A DNA stretch of 64,000 nt from Ceratodon purpureus (GCA_014871385.1 CM026432.1:7618825-7682824), one strand, 5' to 3'; shown: positions 1-11,228, numbered from the stretch's first letter. Program-made: numbers and translations. The notes: generated by a model from the sequence alone, not told the origin.

Positions 1-1414
1 AAACTCCATATTTTTTAATTTGAAGATAAACTAAAATATTTCACAATGAAGTTTCTATTCCGGCACTCGTGAGAGAAGTGTGAAGTCTCACATCTAGGAA
101 GTAAATAAATAAATGTATATTTAGATGTACATTTAGAAAGTTGCAAGTAAGGGTAGGTTGACGACGATCACGACTACGCTAATACCGACGCCGATGCCTT
201 CGAATTTTCTTTGTAATTTTCTTGGGTAAAAACTCTCTCTGAATACCTTGTCGACGAAATTAAAGTAAAGTTAAAAACAAAGTTATTCAATTTTTGAATG
301 ATGGTTTGCAGTGTGTAAATTTGAAAATTGCTTGAAGACCACTTTGTAAAAAAAATCTAAAAAAACCAAAACTAACGAGTAAGAAATGAAAGGTGTTTAT
401 TTAAAAATAAAATAAAATAAAATAAAATTTATACAAAAAAATGAATGAAGTCAAGCTTTGCTTTTGTTTTCAAAATATGTCAATTGATTTTTAAATATTG
501 TTTGAAATAACTTTTACAATAACCTTTTGAATAGCCATCTATATAATCTATATAACCTTTCAAACAACCTTTTAAATTTTCAACTCCAACTTCAATCTCT
601 TCTTTCTTTTCACAATCATATAGGACCAATAATACCAAAGGACATTACGATGACGGTCACAACGCTCATTTCTCTTCATATTTTTCTGGGCAAAACCCTC
701 TCCAGTTCCTCGTCAACAGAATAAGTGCGCAAACTTTTTATGAACTTAGTTTAATGATATTTAATGGGCCAAACGTTGAATAAAGGAACAATTATACTTG
801 CCAATATTATTTTTTATAAATTATTCTTTATATTTTATGATGTGTTTTTTTTTATGTTCAATGTGGATTAAGGCAGTATTAAAAAAGCTTTTATATAAGC
901 ATTCAAAAGAAAGAAATGTGAGATATCTTGTATATTTGATAAGCAACTGCGGATCTAATACTTGAGCTCTTCAAAGGCCAACCCAAACTTTTTGAATTTC
1001 AACCAATAAAATTGATAAATTCTTTAATATTTAACCCGAAAGCTTTAAACTAGGACCAAGACAGAACCTAACTTTTTCTACGTTGGGTATTATAAAGAAC
1101 TAATCTACTATCCAATATATGGTCGGCTTTGATACAATTGGAACTAGGTTCTCTTTTGCTCAAACTCCAAAGTTGAACCAGGTTGAGCTCTTGCTTCGAA
1201 TTATGAACATCTTTACCTTTGATCAAAGCACAGTAAATTTCTCTCTTCTTCTTGTCTTTCACTTCCTATCTCATTTCTTCTCTTATTTCATTGTACTCTC
1301 TCCTTTGTTTGTGATTTATGAAGAATTTGTAGAAACAATCATTGTTTGAGAACCTTGGCTTCACTGCGAGGGAGAAGTTGTCCTAAGAAAGAAATAGATA
1401 ATTTGGAGATAGTA
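1..1414. other. AT-rich intergenic stretch
   Basis: No gene is recognised. The stretch is AT-rich with simple sequence, including an AAAAT-type run near 400-430. Short open frames around 530-720 and 1070-1350 have no recognisable domain and look accidental. Confidence 0.6.
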
Positions 1415-1953
1415 TCATTTCAATGTGTATCTGATCTGTATGGGTTGTATATTTTGCATGATATTTTTGTTAACTTCACTTGATTCTTTTCTTCCAACTT
1501 GTGAGATTGAAGGTGTTAAATTATCAAACCTTGGAGCCTGGTGACCTTCTTTTTCTTCCCCTGATCCAATATGTGATGAGTGATTACGTTCTTGCAATTG
1601 AGTTGGAAGCTCCACGTCCATGATCTTGGTTGAAGGTTCATGACATCTCTCTTTGTCTTGCACCCTGACCTCCCCTTGTACCATGACCTCCCATGTTCTT
1701 GACAAAGCAGAGTGTCCATCTTCTTGATCTTTTGTTTCTTGACCTTGCACTGTCTTCGATATTCTTGTAGTCTGTGCTCCGTATCCAGCTCTTGCAGCTT
1801 CCATTCCTCGTGCTTCTCCTTGTACAAGTTTCTCTTTATCATTCCAATGAGGCCTGTGATCTTGCTTATGAATATAATTATCGCTTCTTTTCTTCCAACA
1901 TGTCTGCTGCTTTTTGAAATTCTGATTATTCTTATATCCCGGTCTATAAGAAT
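1415..1953 (-). pseudogene. LINE ORF1-like relic, distal half (split by CACTA)
   Basis: This minus-strand reading frame is basic and rich in Gln, Glu and Lys and has no clear domain of its own. It is the continuation of the region at 7816-8759. If the CACTA element and one AAT target copy are removed, the reading frame runs across the join without a shift, through the residues YKDSYRPGYKNNQ. The upstream half has a DUF4283-like segment and a zinc-knuckle-like stretch, which together are typical of plant LINE ORF1 proteins. A host DUF4283 gene is an alternative. The lower end is only where the open frame stops; no poly-A tail or reverse transcriptase was recognised beside it. Confidence 0.5.
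1951..1953. repeat. Target-site duplication AAT, left
   Basis: AAT directly precedes the CACTA terminus and is repeated at 7816-7818 after the other terminus. Three-base duplications are the rule for CACTA elements. Confidence 0.85.
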
Positions 1954-1982
1954 CACTACAACAAATCCAGCCCAATGTGACT
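1954..1982 (+). repeat. CACTA terminal inverted repeat, left
   Basis: The 29-bp sequence starts CACTACAACAAATCC and ends CAATGTGACT. Its reverse complement is found exactly at 7787-7815. Confidence 0.92.
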
Positions 1983-3339
1983 AGATGTAAACCGGCCCAT
2001 GTGACCGCCTAGTCACATGAGTCATTAGTTTAGTCAAACATCAGTTATAATAGGGTCCAGTCATGGACTAGTCACGAACTAGTTATGTACCCAGTCATTT
2101 TTTTGAGGACCTGGGTGGGAACGTCTTCGGGAACGAGCCATATGTTCCCCTGCGATGTTCCCATACTCATGCATTGAGTGCTTACTATCTGCAGTCATAC
2201 TAACATAGTCATATGGTATTGGTCATAGATTCTTGTATGACTCCGTTGCGTAATGGATGTCATTAGAGTGACTGCATGTAGTCCTAAAGTCTTTAAACTT
2301 ACTAATCTCACTCATGGATTTCAATGAAATGACTAGACAGAATCTTCTACTTGTGGCCCTAATTGATAAGTGCTGTGAAATTAGAGTACGTCCATAATCT
2401 TCATTTGCACGTACATAGTAGAAAAGTAGTTTCACATAATTAGAATCACTAGATATTTAGAATTCAACTGTAAAAAATGAATACGTATTTGAATGAAAGT
2501 CACCAAATATTATGACTCCACTCTCTCTAGCTTCCTACTGCTTTCCAGATGCATGAAAATTGCTTGTACTAATAATCATGCTATAAATTTCCTTCACTGA
2601 CAATTGAACCATTATTAGTTGCCTTCCCATATTACTTTGAGGTGTTGAGCTAATTGCCAATATAATGTAGTCGTTATGACTGTCATGTAGATAGTTAGGT
2701 TTACTTATATTGGTCATTGGTTTTTGTATGACTGAGTGTTGTAATAAAGTTGATTTGGGTGACCATATGTAGTCATGTAGTCTTTATTTAAATCTGGAAT
2801 AATCTTTATATAAATATGTCTAGGATTTTTTTCAATTTGTAAAAGAATTAGTAGTAGATTATGTAAATCAAGAACTGAAGAACATTTGGAATTTCCTTGA
2901 TGAGTTCAAGGTACTTGCACTCCAACTATGTTTTAGGTGAATCTGAGGATTTCAAGTTCATTTCATTACTATAAGCATGCATTATCTGTTGGTTTAGATA
3001 TTATATTTTTTTAATTAATTACGTTTGATAGTTAAACATAAAATAAACATATGGTCGACGAATAGTAGTTACATACTTTTAATTTGTAGAATGTACTACC
3101 TTCTCATAGTCCTTTTTAAAAGACTCTTAGTAATTTGACCTTGTATAATAATTTATTATTGTTCTTATATTTATGGAATGCATATTATTAATTGGACTAG
3201 CACAAATTATATAAAATAAAACCTCTGTCTAAAGGTTTAGGGTTCCAAATTCAATTTCCCATTTGAAGATCATGACATAACTAGCACTTTGATTCATAAT
3301 ACATATAACCAGTATGTACACTAATAGAAAATGTGTCCC
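1983..3339. other. CACTA left subterminal region
   Basis: There is no gene. The first 250 bp hold several ATGTGAC/GTCACAT and TAGTCA motifs in mixed orientation. A stretch near 2100-2165 rich in GGGAAC/GTTCCC resembles, in inverted orientation, the segment near 7610-7680 at the other end. The rest is AT-rich and unrecognised. Confidence 0.6.
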
Positions 3340-5125
3340 TGGGGTCACTGGCATAAATGACAAGCTGTCCAGAATCAGTCCTTTGTGACTTGAAAAATGA
3401 CAAGGGGAATTTTGAGCAGAATGTGGAATGCACTGCAGTTACGTGTCTCCGTTACATTGATCTGGTGGTCCTAAGTGAGCAAAAGTACCAAAAATACTTC
3501 CCTGCGCTGGGTGGTTCTAAGTCTGGAGTCTTCAAAATCGTTAATTTGCCAGAAAATGTTCGACTGGAGGAATAGTTTTCAACATTTTTGGAATCGTTGA
3601 TTTCGCTTCGAATCTCTGCGAGGATGTGATTAGGGAAGAAACCATCTACGAACAGATTTTACTACAATAAATCTACAACTTTGGAGTGTTCGTTGAGTGA
3701 GATATGGATATTTCCGGAAAGTCCCACTCTAGTATATGGGTGATTTTTGTCTTCGAACAGTTTCCTCTGCTATGTTGACAAAATGCGTCATACAATAAAC
3801 AGACAAGGACTCAGAGATTTAAATCCAATACTCTCAGCATTGTGAGTTGTGTTGGACTTGCGGATCATGTTGGCGCCTTGGGGAGCTTCGAGGCGGATGT
3901 GAGTTTAGTCTGGTGGGCTGGCAAGCTTGCTTCGAATTGGGTTTGCGTTCGGTAATCGATGGTAACGGTTGCTTTCTTTTCTTGGGATGAGATGTGAGTA
4001 TAGAGAGACATGGGAGGGTTTGTGTTTGGTGGTGTGGTTATGTGAGTAGTTAGGGTTTGTCTTTGGTCTTTTTTCTTAGAACGGAGTTATGTAAGAAGGA
4101 TCGGGATGTCGTTTGTGTGATGATTTCTAGCTTTTGTTCCGTTTCCAGTCTGGTTTCTGCGTGTTGATTTTGCAAGTTTGGATGGCAGTGGGTGGAGTTG
4201 GGGTTTAGGGTAACGCGCTTTTTTGTTCAATTAGGGTTAGTTTTGTTGCATAGTCTGGATCTGGTTACCATGAAAGTGATGCAGGGATAATGTACTGGAA
4301 AAGTAAGAGTGTCGGGTCAATTTTTTTGTTAGAGATGTGTTGATTTTTTCAACAGATCGGTTGATGTCAAGATCGGTTGATGTTGATTTAGGCGTGATTT
4401 TGGTGTTATGCAGATGTTGGATGTTAATCTAGAAGACGAAGCTGAGGAGGATGGTGCTAACGTCGATTTGGATTCTCAGAGGATGGGCAAGTGTGTTGTC
4501 TTGAAGACATCCACACGATAAGTAAGTGGTCTTCATGTTGCGATTTTCTAGTATTGACATATGCAAGTGTTATAATTGATCCATTTCATGCTATTTTTGA
4601 TCTGATTGTAGTTTCAATCATTCTGCATGTACTTGGTCTAGTAGATCCTGACACTTTGAAGTCTGGTGGCTTGTTTTTTGTTTGAAGGTTTTTGTTTGGG
4701 GGTTTTTGTTTGAAGGTTTTTGTTTCGGCGTTGTTCAATTCTTGATTGTGATGCTGCTCGTCATTTGCACTTGCACCTTTGTCAAGATCCAGGCTCCTAA
4801 GCCCATGGAGTAGAGAACCGGGTGAGTGAGTGAGTGATTGAATGGAGCGATGATTCAGTTTCTTGCTTTGTTGTCGTTTATTTCCATGTGTCAAGTCGCT
4901 GAATTTGGGTTCGGTTGAATTTCATCTGTATGTTGAATTTCATCTGTATGCCACCTACACACGATCATGCACAATTCTTACACTTAATTAGCATTCGTCG
5001 TTTGAATTTGCATTAGATATCTGCTGAACTGAAAATGAGTACCGTAAAGTGCCCATCATTCAAATAAACCTTGGCTGTTTTGCAACGTAAAATTACAGGT
5101 GGATGACTCAGATCAGCAAACAGAA
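3340..5125 (+). other. SDR upstream region with probable leader exon
   Basis: This probably holds the promoter and 5' leader captured with the SDR gene. A likely leader exon runs 4414-4521: it follows a TATGCAG acceptor and ends at a strong GTAAGT donor. It contains a 35-codon frame starting [14 protein letters not shown] and stopping exactly at the donor, which would act as an upstream ORF. A second acceptor (ATTACAG) lies at about 5099, just before the SDR start. Tandem repeats of 16-18 bp occur near 4684-4730 and 4915-4950. A 72-codon frame at 3357-3575 has no recognised domain. No TATA box was assigned. Confidence 0.4.
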
Positions 5126-6465
5126 ATGAAGGTTGAACGGGGTCAAGCTGCTTTCATCACGGGCGCAGGAGGTGGAATCGGTATGTTTTATCTCGAGTGT
5201 TCATAAGTAGAATTGCAACTAGAGGCAACTCATACACATGATATTCATAAATAATCATTCATTATCTATGACCTCTGCAGGAAGGGCCCTGGCAGTCGCT
5301 CTAGCCAGTAGAGGCGTGCAAATTACAGTACTGGACATGATGACCACGAAAGGAGAGGAAACCGTCCGTTTGGTGGAAGAAGCACATGCAAAGATATCAT
5401 ACAGGCCAAACTCTCCTTCGGCAATATTCATTGATTGTGATGTTCCCAAAACTGGTAGGAACCTCCTAAATCAATCAATCCATGAGAAAACTGAAACAAT
5501 TGATATAACCAGTAGTTAAAAATTCCAAAGCGCTTACCTGGTATGATTGATTCAAATGACCTGGCCGCAGCATTTGCCCGCCACCAGAATGTCTTTGGAC
5601 GACTTGATATATGTATCAACAACGCTGGTGTGGGGGACGGTGAGCCCTTCTACGGGGCTGGGGTTGATTCCTGGCGAAAAGTGATTGAGGTCAATCTCAT
5701 TGCCTTCATTGACGGCACAAGCAAAGCGGTAAGGTTCATCTCCTTCATCTGAGTTACACTTTTCTCGTCCTTCATTAGCATCCAGAAATACCCTTGTCTT
5801 CAAAAATGAAACCCATTCTCTTGGTTTCTGCTCAGATACAAGAAATGAAAGAACGAGGAGGTTTGATATTGAATCTGGGTTCCGCAGCCAGCTTCATCCC
5901 TGTGCCGTTTGGGCCTATTTACAGTGCAAGCAAAGGTCAGCACGGATTCAGATCTCAATTCAAGTTCAATGAAAGATGTAAATGTGTGAGTAGAAAAGTT
6001 TGACAGAAATGCACAATGCAGGTGGCGTAGCAATGTTTACAAGATCACTTGCTCACTTGGGGATGGGAATTCGGGTGAATTCGCTCTGTCCTGAGTATGT
6101 GGAGACACCTCTTTTAGAAGACGTCCCAGTATTTCTTAGAGACTACTTCCGGGACCAAATGGGTTTCGTGAAGATGGAAAGAATATTGGAAGGTAAAAGT
6201 CTACACTATGAAAACACCAGAATACTCACTACTATATGTTTCTGCTGTTACTACATAACCTTGGTCTATGTCCAGGTATTGCTCTTACTCAAGTTTGAAC
6301 TGGTGTACAGCTACTTTTAGCCTGCTCGACGATGAAAGCAAGAAAGGCGAATGCATATGGGTACCAGTGAACCGGCCCACACAAACATGGCCTGATGATG
6401 AAACGAATAGCAAGTACCAAGCATTCAAGAAAAATGGGTCGGCATTCACCGGCGTCTTCAACTAG
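5126..6465 (+). CDS. Short-chain dehydrogenase/reductase, HPGD-like (six exons)
   Basis: Predicted NAD(P)-dependent oxidoreductase of the classical SDR family, closest to 15-hydroxyprostaglandin dehydrogenase-like plant proteins; the substrate is unknown. Exons: 5126-5180, 5281-5454, 5541(or 5571)-5728, 5836-5935, 6022-6192, 6311-6465, giving 280 or 270 residues, normal for the family. The long form shows the nucleotide-binding motif TGAGGGIG (12-19), an Asp after beta-2 (VLDM) favouring NAD, NNAG (103-106), catalytic Ser155, and YSASK with Tyr168 and Lys172. The C-terminal WVPVNRPTQTWP stretch is also typical. The start at 5126 puts the Rossmann motif at the usual distance; the ATG at 5103 stops soon after. 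Intron 3 is odd: the full-length acceptor is CCTG rather than CAG, while the nearest in-frame AG acceptor (5570) drops ten residues before the AFARH helix. The gene lies wholly inside a CACTA element and could be a working copy or a decaying duplicate. Confidence 0.82.
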
Positions 6466-6616
6466 CAACAAGACACGTATTCTTGGTTTCAAACTTAGTA
6501 ACTGTCTAATTGCAGATGACTGTCGGCAGAAAGAACAAATTTAGTGCAGCAGTCTTATGATTGATATATATTTGCGCTGTTCTGATGCCTTCACTGTTTC
6601 CGCTTTTTCCAAACAG

Positions 6617-6906
6617 CTTGACAATCATGGAAATCAGCTTATTCAGGTATTTCACATTCTTAAAATATGTTTCAGTGACCTTGCTTCACCTACAGTGTTT
6701 GTGGTTCTACTTATCTGTTCATTTGACCGTGCGCAATCGTGAATGGATCCTCAAACATTCAAGAGTGGGATTTTTGGTTGGTGCAGTTGGAGTTGATTCT
6801 CAGTTCAGCTATTGTAGTGGTGGCTCTCTTTTCACTTGTTGCCTGTATATTCGGTATGAACATCCACTATAAGTGGAACACAGATCACGCGGAGGCTTTT
6901 ACATGG
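6617..6906 (+). pseudogene. MRS2/MGT magnesium transporter fragment (CorA family)
   Basis: Two exons of a plant MRS2-type Mg2+ channel are recognisable. Exon 6617-6646 encodes LDNHGNQLIQ, the end of the long cytosolic helix. Exon 6787-6906 encodes the first membrane segment (LELILSSAIVVVALFSLV) and the pore signature FGMN in the context ACIFGMNIHYKW. Both have consensus AG and GT borders and keep one frame, so the source was a genomic gene. The N-terminal CorA domain and a clear second membrane helix are missing: the next possible exon, after about 6976, does not resemble the family. The piece sits about 150 bp after the SDR stop, inside the CACTA element. It is a captured fragment and is unlikely to make a channel, though a read-through transcript with the SDR is possible. 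Confidence 0.78.
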
Positions 6907-7786
6907 GTACGAATCTTTTTGGCAGTAAACACTTAGAACTTGACATTCCTGTGAAAGTCTGTTTTGTTGCTTTAGGTCAGTTGAGCACGTGCTACCTTTT
7001 CTGCCGGAACATCATACGATCAGACAAGAGTTTTCTGACCCGCCCATCCCATTTTGCTTAAACTTACGACCTTAACATGCGTTGCTGCAGGATGTTGCTG
7101 ACAAATTTTTGAAAAGACAATGCTTGTGTGCGTGGAGGAATTTGTCATAGTTACTTCGCATGATGTCGCTTTTGACTATAATGTAGATTACTGTAATGTA
7201 GATTACTGTAATGTAGATATAGTTATAATCTAGATCTAGATATGATGTAGATTAGATCTAGATTAGATGTAGATATAGATATAATCTAGGTCTGGAAACA
7301 ATCTAGATCTACATATAATGTAAATTTAAAAATATATTGAATTTAAATACACATCTATTAAATCAACATGTACTTCTAGATTATACCACATCTATAGAAT
7401 GTATCCCTAGATTTCATTACATCTATTGAATCAACCACATATTTTTAAATTCCATCGCGTCTGTAGAGTCATGTATGGTTGACTATACTTAGTCATCTAT
7501 ACTATATTGGTGACTGTAGAGTCATATATGGTTGACTGTACTTAGTCAACTATATCATATTGATGACGCTGTGTAGTCAATAATATATGACTCTATAGAG
7601 TCATATTTTCCCAAGTCCCAGAGCAGGTCCCTACTCGAGGTCCCAAAACACCATGGGAACGCAGTATCGGGAACAAAAAATGTCCGATGTGACCGCTAGT
7701 CAGATTGTCCGGAGCGACTGACTCAAAATGACTGGAAACAGTATAAGTCACATTTTGGTTTATGCCCTATTTTAGTCATAAAACCC
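6907..7786. other. CACTA right interior and subterminal region
   Basis: No gene is seen beyond the MRS2 piece. About 7180-7330 is a degenerate run of TAGAT/GTAGAT words with small palindromes. From about 7460 to the end, GTCA-core motifs recur in both orientations, as expected for CACTA subterminal repeats. Confidence 0.6.
7461..7566. repeat. Two 53-bp tandem units in CACTA subterminal region
   Basis: The unit beginning CTGTAGAGTCAT is repeated once at 53-bp spacing with a handful of substitutions. Each copy holds several GTCA/TGAC cores, consistent with clustered transposase-binding sites. Confidence 0.8.
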
Positions 7787-7815
7787 AGTCACATTGGGCT
7801 GGATTTGTTGTAGTG
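7787..7815 (-). repeat. CACTA terminal inverted repeat, right
   Basis: Exact 29-bp reverse complement of 1954-1982, ending GGATTTGTTGTAGTG. Confidence 0.92.
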
Positions 7816-7818
7816 AAT
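7816..7818. repeat. Target-site duplication AAT, right
   Basis: Second copy of the AAT at 1951-1953, flanking the CACTA terminus. Confidence 0.85.
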
Positions 7819-8759
7819 CTTTATACATCCCTTTCCTATAAGGTCGGGATTGTGCCTCAAAACTTGGAGGATCTCTTGGCAATTGATGTGAAAAAAGAGG
7901 TCCTTTGGGATTCTTATCAATACCAGCTGAGCACTAACCAATGGTATGTCCATATGCTTTACAACGCACCCATTGATCAGGTTTTCCAGAGTATACTATC
8001 TTGTGTATCTTGAATGGTTTTCCTACTCCCATGGGAGTTTTAGAGACTAAAGGAAGTTTTTCAATATCAAAGACTAACACTCAAACTCTAAGTCCTGATG
8101 TCTTGCATCTATAATTCTTTGAAAGGTCTATCGACAATATTGTCCCAAGTCTTTTTTGAAGAATACGAAGGCATTCTTCGTTTCTAACAAACTCTGGTAT
8201 TCCCAGGAATTGAGCCCACACCGGATATTGTATTTTTGCCAATGATTCCTCCTTTTTTAGAGGAGAAATCAACGCTCTAGGTGGAGAAAATCATTTCCCT
8301 GGATTTCAAGAAATGAGAGTATTGAAACATATGTTCAACTCCTTCATTCTTGGAAAATGTTGCTTTAAAATAACCATTTTCTATAAGGGATATGGTGAGA
8401 AAACTTTCATGTAAGTTGGCCTTGGCCTACTTCTGAACCTCACAATGATTGAGTCCCGCTATTGGTAAATGTCCCAAGACTGTTGTATTCTAGGCTTCTT
8501 GAATGTGTTTTTCAAAGATAAGTTGTTCTTCTTGTTCAAAATCTACCTTCAGTATTATCTCTTTTCTAATCGATCCCGCAACCTCCTTCACTGATGAATT
8601 TGAGACGTTTGGCGCTATAACCTTACTGAAAATTTGAGCTGTACTTGCTTCTCTCAACTCACAATCTGGTAACAGTGCATATTGCAGTAAAGAAACGTTC
8701 TCAGTCTCTAACGTCATCCGGCGTTCTCGAATAGAGAGGGATTTGCTATGGGAAATCAC
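7816..8759 (-). pseudogene. LINE ORF1-like relic with DUF4283 and zinc-knuckle remnants
   Basis: Read on the minus strand, the start near 8759 is followed by a DUF4283-like stretch (FKATFSKNEGVEHM, then PVWAQFLGIPEFVRNEE and LGTILSIDLS). After that comes a zinc-knuckle-like RCKAYGH segment near 7940. This order is typical of ORF1 of plant LINE elements, whose product binds RNA. The frame is not continuous: it shifts and stops between these parts, and the first knuckle Cys is Trp, so it is decayed. It is further broken by the CACTA insertion at 7815 and resumes at 1953. No ORF2 reverse transcriptase was found in the window. Confidence 0.55.
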
Positions 8760-10021
8760 AGGGATTTTGGCTGCAGTTGAAAGTGACTTAGAGAGGATGG
8801 ATTCTTGATCAATATCTCCTCGGTCCTTGAATCTTCAATTAGCTCTCCGTTGGCCAATTCTGTTATGGCTCTAGGGGCTCAAGGGTCAAGCAGGGGATAA
8901 GAAACCAAGGGATACGGGACAGGTAAGACGGACGGGAGACGGACGGGGGACGGTAAGACGGATGCGAGAACAACATAAAATTCAACCATGTGGGCCATTA
9001 ACCTTTAAACGTCCAGGGACACCCCTCGGGTCACCTTTTTAGTGTATTTTCCACACTGCACGACGTTTAAGGGTTAACCCAACTTCGTTGCTCACGACAA
9101 TTAATGAGGTAAGGCCATGATTGTTACCTCACGCCAAACCCGCAACAAGGTTTACAAAGCCAAAAATGACTACAGAAAATGAAGTGAAATCACAAATCCA
9201 GTGCTTCAATCCAGACCACACCTGCAACAAGGTTCACAATGCAAAATTCACAACAAGCCACCAAATCAGGCTAGGAATAACAAAGCCACATGCCCACAAT
9301 ATAAGATAAGTCCTCGCAATGTAGATCTTCACTTGACTCTTCAATTCTTCAAGTCTTCAAATCTTCAATTCTTCCATTCGGACCTCTTCTAAACCAGCAG
9401 TACTAAAACAGTCACAAAAAACGTTCCAGAGCTCTGATTGAGATAAGTGATAGCTCTTCTGAAAGCTAAGACACTTTGACACAATTTATCAATTTTTCAT
9501 CTAAAACAAATTTTCATCAAAACTACATTCCATAACATATAAGCTTTCAAACTTTACTATCAAAATCTTGAGTGGCACTGTGAACTACTCAACCTATTTG
9601 CTCATGACTCAAGATTTACGAATGCTATCTATAAGAGTGATAGTTCTATGGTAATATAACAACAACTTTAACACTCCTTCTAAATTTCACTTTGCTTCAG
9701 TAAGAATTGCGAGTATAGGAGAGGTACAAAATCTTTGTTCCTCACTCAAATGCTCACAAAACAGTCATAAAAGCTTCACTTCAAAAGACATAAACGCTAA
9801 AAAAACGCATGCCCATGACCTTCAATTCCACAAATGAACGTGTTCAAATTCCGCTCACAAAATACATATGTCCGATTTAAGTCTCAGCTCTCATCACTCG
9901 AGCACACCTCACAAAATCATACAACAACAAGGAAAGAGAACGATACCTCCCCCCCATATCCTTCCAAACCCGGCCACATCAGCCCATACCTCGCCCATGA
10001 GGGCATCTTTTAAGCCATAAA
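8760..10021. other. Spacer before the tRNA-Leu array
   Basis: No gene is recognised. A short GACGG/ACGGG-type low-complexity run lies at about 8925-8970. The remainder is AT-rich with short accidental frames. Confidence 0.5.
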
Positions 10022-10483
10022 AGCTGAAACCTAATTAGTAATCAAAGAGTGGACTTGGAGGAGGTGACGGTCTACTTTGATCAGAGTGCTTGGCAGTCGT
10101 TTCTCCTGTCTTGTGTGGTGGGAGTGGTTTTTTGGGGCAGCCTGTATCTTTCGTGCTCATCATCTGCTCTCCCTCTGTTGGTCATGACGCTTGACATGAC
10201 CTGCACTAACAGGAGCAAACAAGTGAGAGCAACAGATGTATGGTTTCAAAGAATGGAAGAGACAGGTGGTGACATAGGGTGATGAGATGCTTCTCTATCG
10301 TGGAGGTGGTTTGTGGTTGAAGCGATGGTGTGGGGAGCCCTTGGCGGCGCGTGCGCAATGCGGAATGGAGCAAGTCGAAGAAAAAAGCCAACGATGACGC
10401 AAATGCTCGACTCCGATCGATGTAAAAAGTCAACGATGTAAAAGTCAACGACACAAATGTTGGAAACTTAAGTCAGAAAGGTC

Positions 10484-10487
10484 AAAA
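10484..10487 (-). terminator. Pol III T4 terminator of tRNA-Leu copy 1
   Basis: TTTT on the minus strand, 17 nt past the tRNA 3' end. The same run recurs every 724 bp for all 17 copies. Confidence 0.75.
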
Positions 10488-10504
10488 GTATTGGGCCGTA
10501 CGAT

Positions 10505-10584
10505 GTTCACAGTGGGATTCGAACCCACGCCCTTTCGGACCAGAACCTTAATCTGGCGCCTTAGACCAACTCGGCCATATGAAC
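10505..10584 (-). tRNA. tRNA-Leu(AAG), array copy 1
   Basis: 80-nt type II tRNA that decodes CUU (and CUC once A34 becomes inosine). The acceptor stem GTTCATA pairs with the 3' TGTGAAC region. The D arm lies around GAGTTGG (A box). The anticodon stem CCAGA/TCTGG closes a seven-base loop with AAG at 34-36. A long variable arm (TCCGAAAGGGC) marks a Leu-type tRNA, and GGTTCGAATCC is the T arm and B box. No intron and no encoded CCA. The 5' flank holds the short inverted pair CCAAC/GTTGG. Intact in every respect that can be read. Confidence 0.97.
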
Positions 10585-11228
10585 CCGTATTCCAACGCAA
10601 ATGTTGGAAGTCGTTGAAGGAAAGGTGAAAGAAAACATATGTAAACGTAGAAGGATCAAATTGACCCGCTAATCAAACGCATTAGTAAGGAAACTTACTA
10701 TTCTACGATTGGACTCAAAACTAGGTAGTAAGCAGACTCAGTAGTAGCTGAAACCTAATTAGTAATCAAAGAGTGGACTTGGAGGAGGTGACGGTCTACT
10801 TTGATCAGAGTGCTTGGCAGTCGTTTCTCCTGTCTTGTGTGGTGGGAGTGGTTTTTTGGGGCAGCCTGTATCTTTCGTGCTCATCATCTGCTCTCCCTCT
10901 GTTGGTCATGACGCTTGACATGACCTGCACTAACAGGAGCAAACAAGTGAGAGCAACAGATGTATGGTTTCAAAGAATGGAAGAGACAGGTGGTGACATA
11001 GGGTGATGAGATGCTTCTCTATCGTGGAGGTGGTTTGTGGTTGAAGCGATGGTGTGGGGAGCCCTTGGCGGCGCGTGCGCAATGCGGAATGGAGCAAGTC
11101 GAAGAAAAAAGCCAACGATGACGCAAATGCTCGACTCCGATCGATGTAAAAAGTCAACGATGTAAAAGTCAACGACACAAATGTTGGAAACTTAAGTCAG
11201 AAAGGTCAAAAGTATTGGGCCGTACGAT

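Larger units (their letters stand above)
1954..7815. mobile_element. Non-autonomous CACTA transposon carrying host genes
   Basis: A 5,862-bp element bounded by perfect 29-bp inverted repeats that begin CACTACAACAAATCC, with a 3-bp AAT target duplication. These are diagnostic of the CACTA (En/Spm) superfamily. The subterminal regions repeat motifs such as ATGTGAC and TAGTCA in both orientations, the usual transposase-binding arrangement. I see no transposase-like open frame, so mobility would depend on a source elsewhere. The interior carries an SDR gene (5126-6465) and an MRS2 transporter fragment (6617-6906), both with introns. Capture was therefore at DNA level, as in Pack-type elements. 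The insertion interrupts a LINE ORF1-like reading region. Perfect terminal repeats and target copies suggest a fairly recent insertion. Confidence 0.88.

Noticed and set aside
10049-10454. Opposed 77- and 82-codon frames present in every 724-bp unit
   Set aside because: They recur only because the DNA repeats. The plus frame starts with GTG, neither has a domain, and identity between units gives no evidence of selection.
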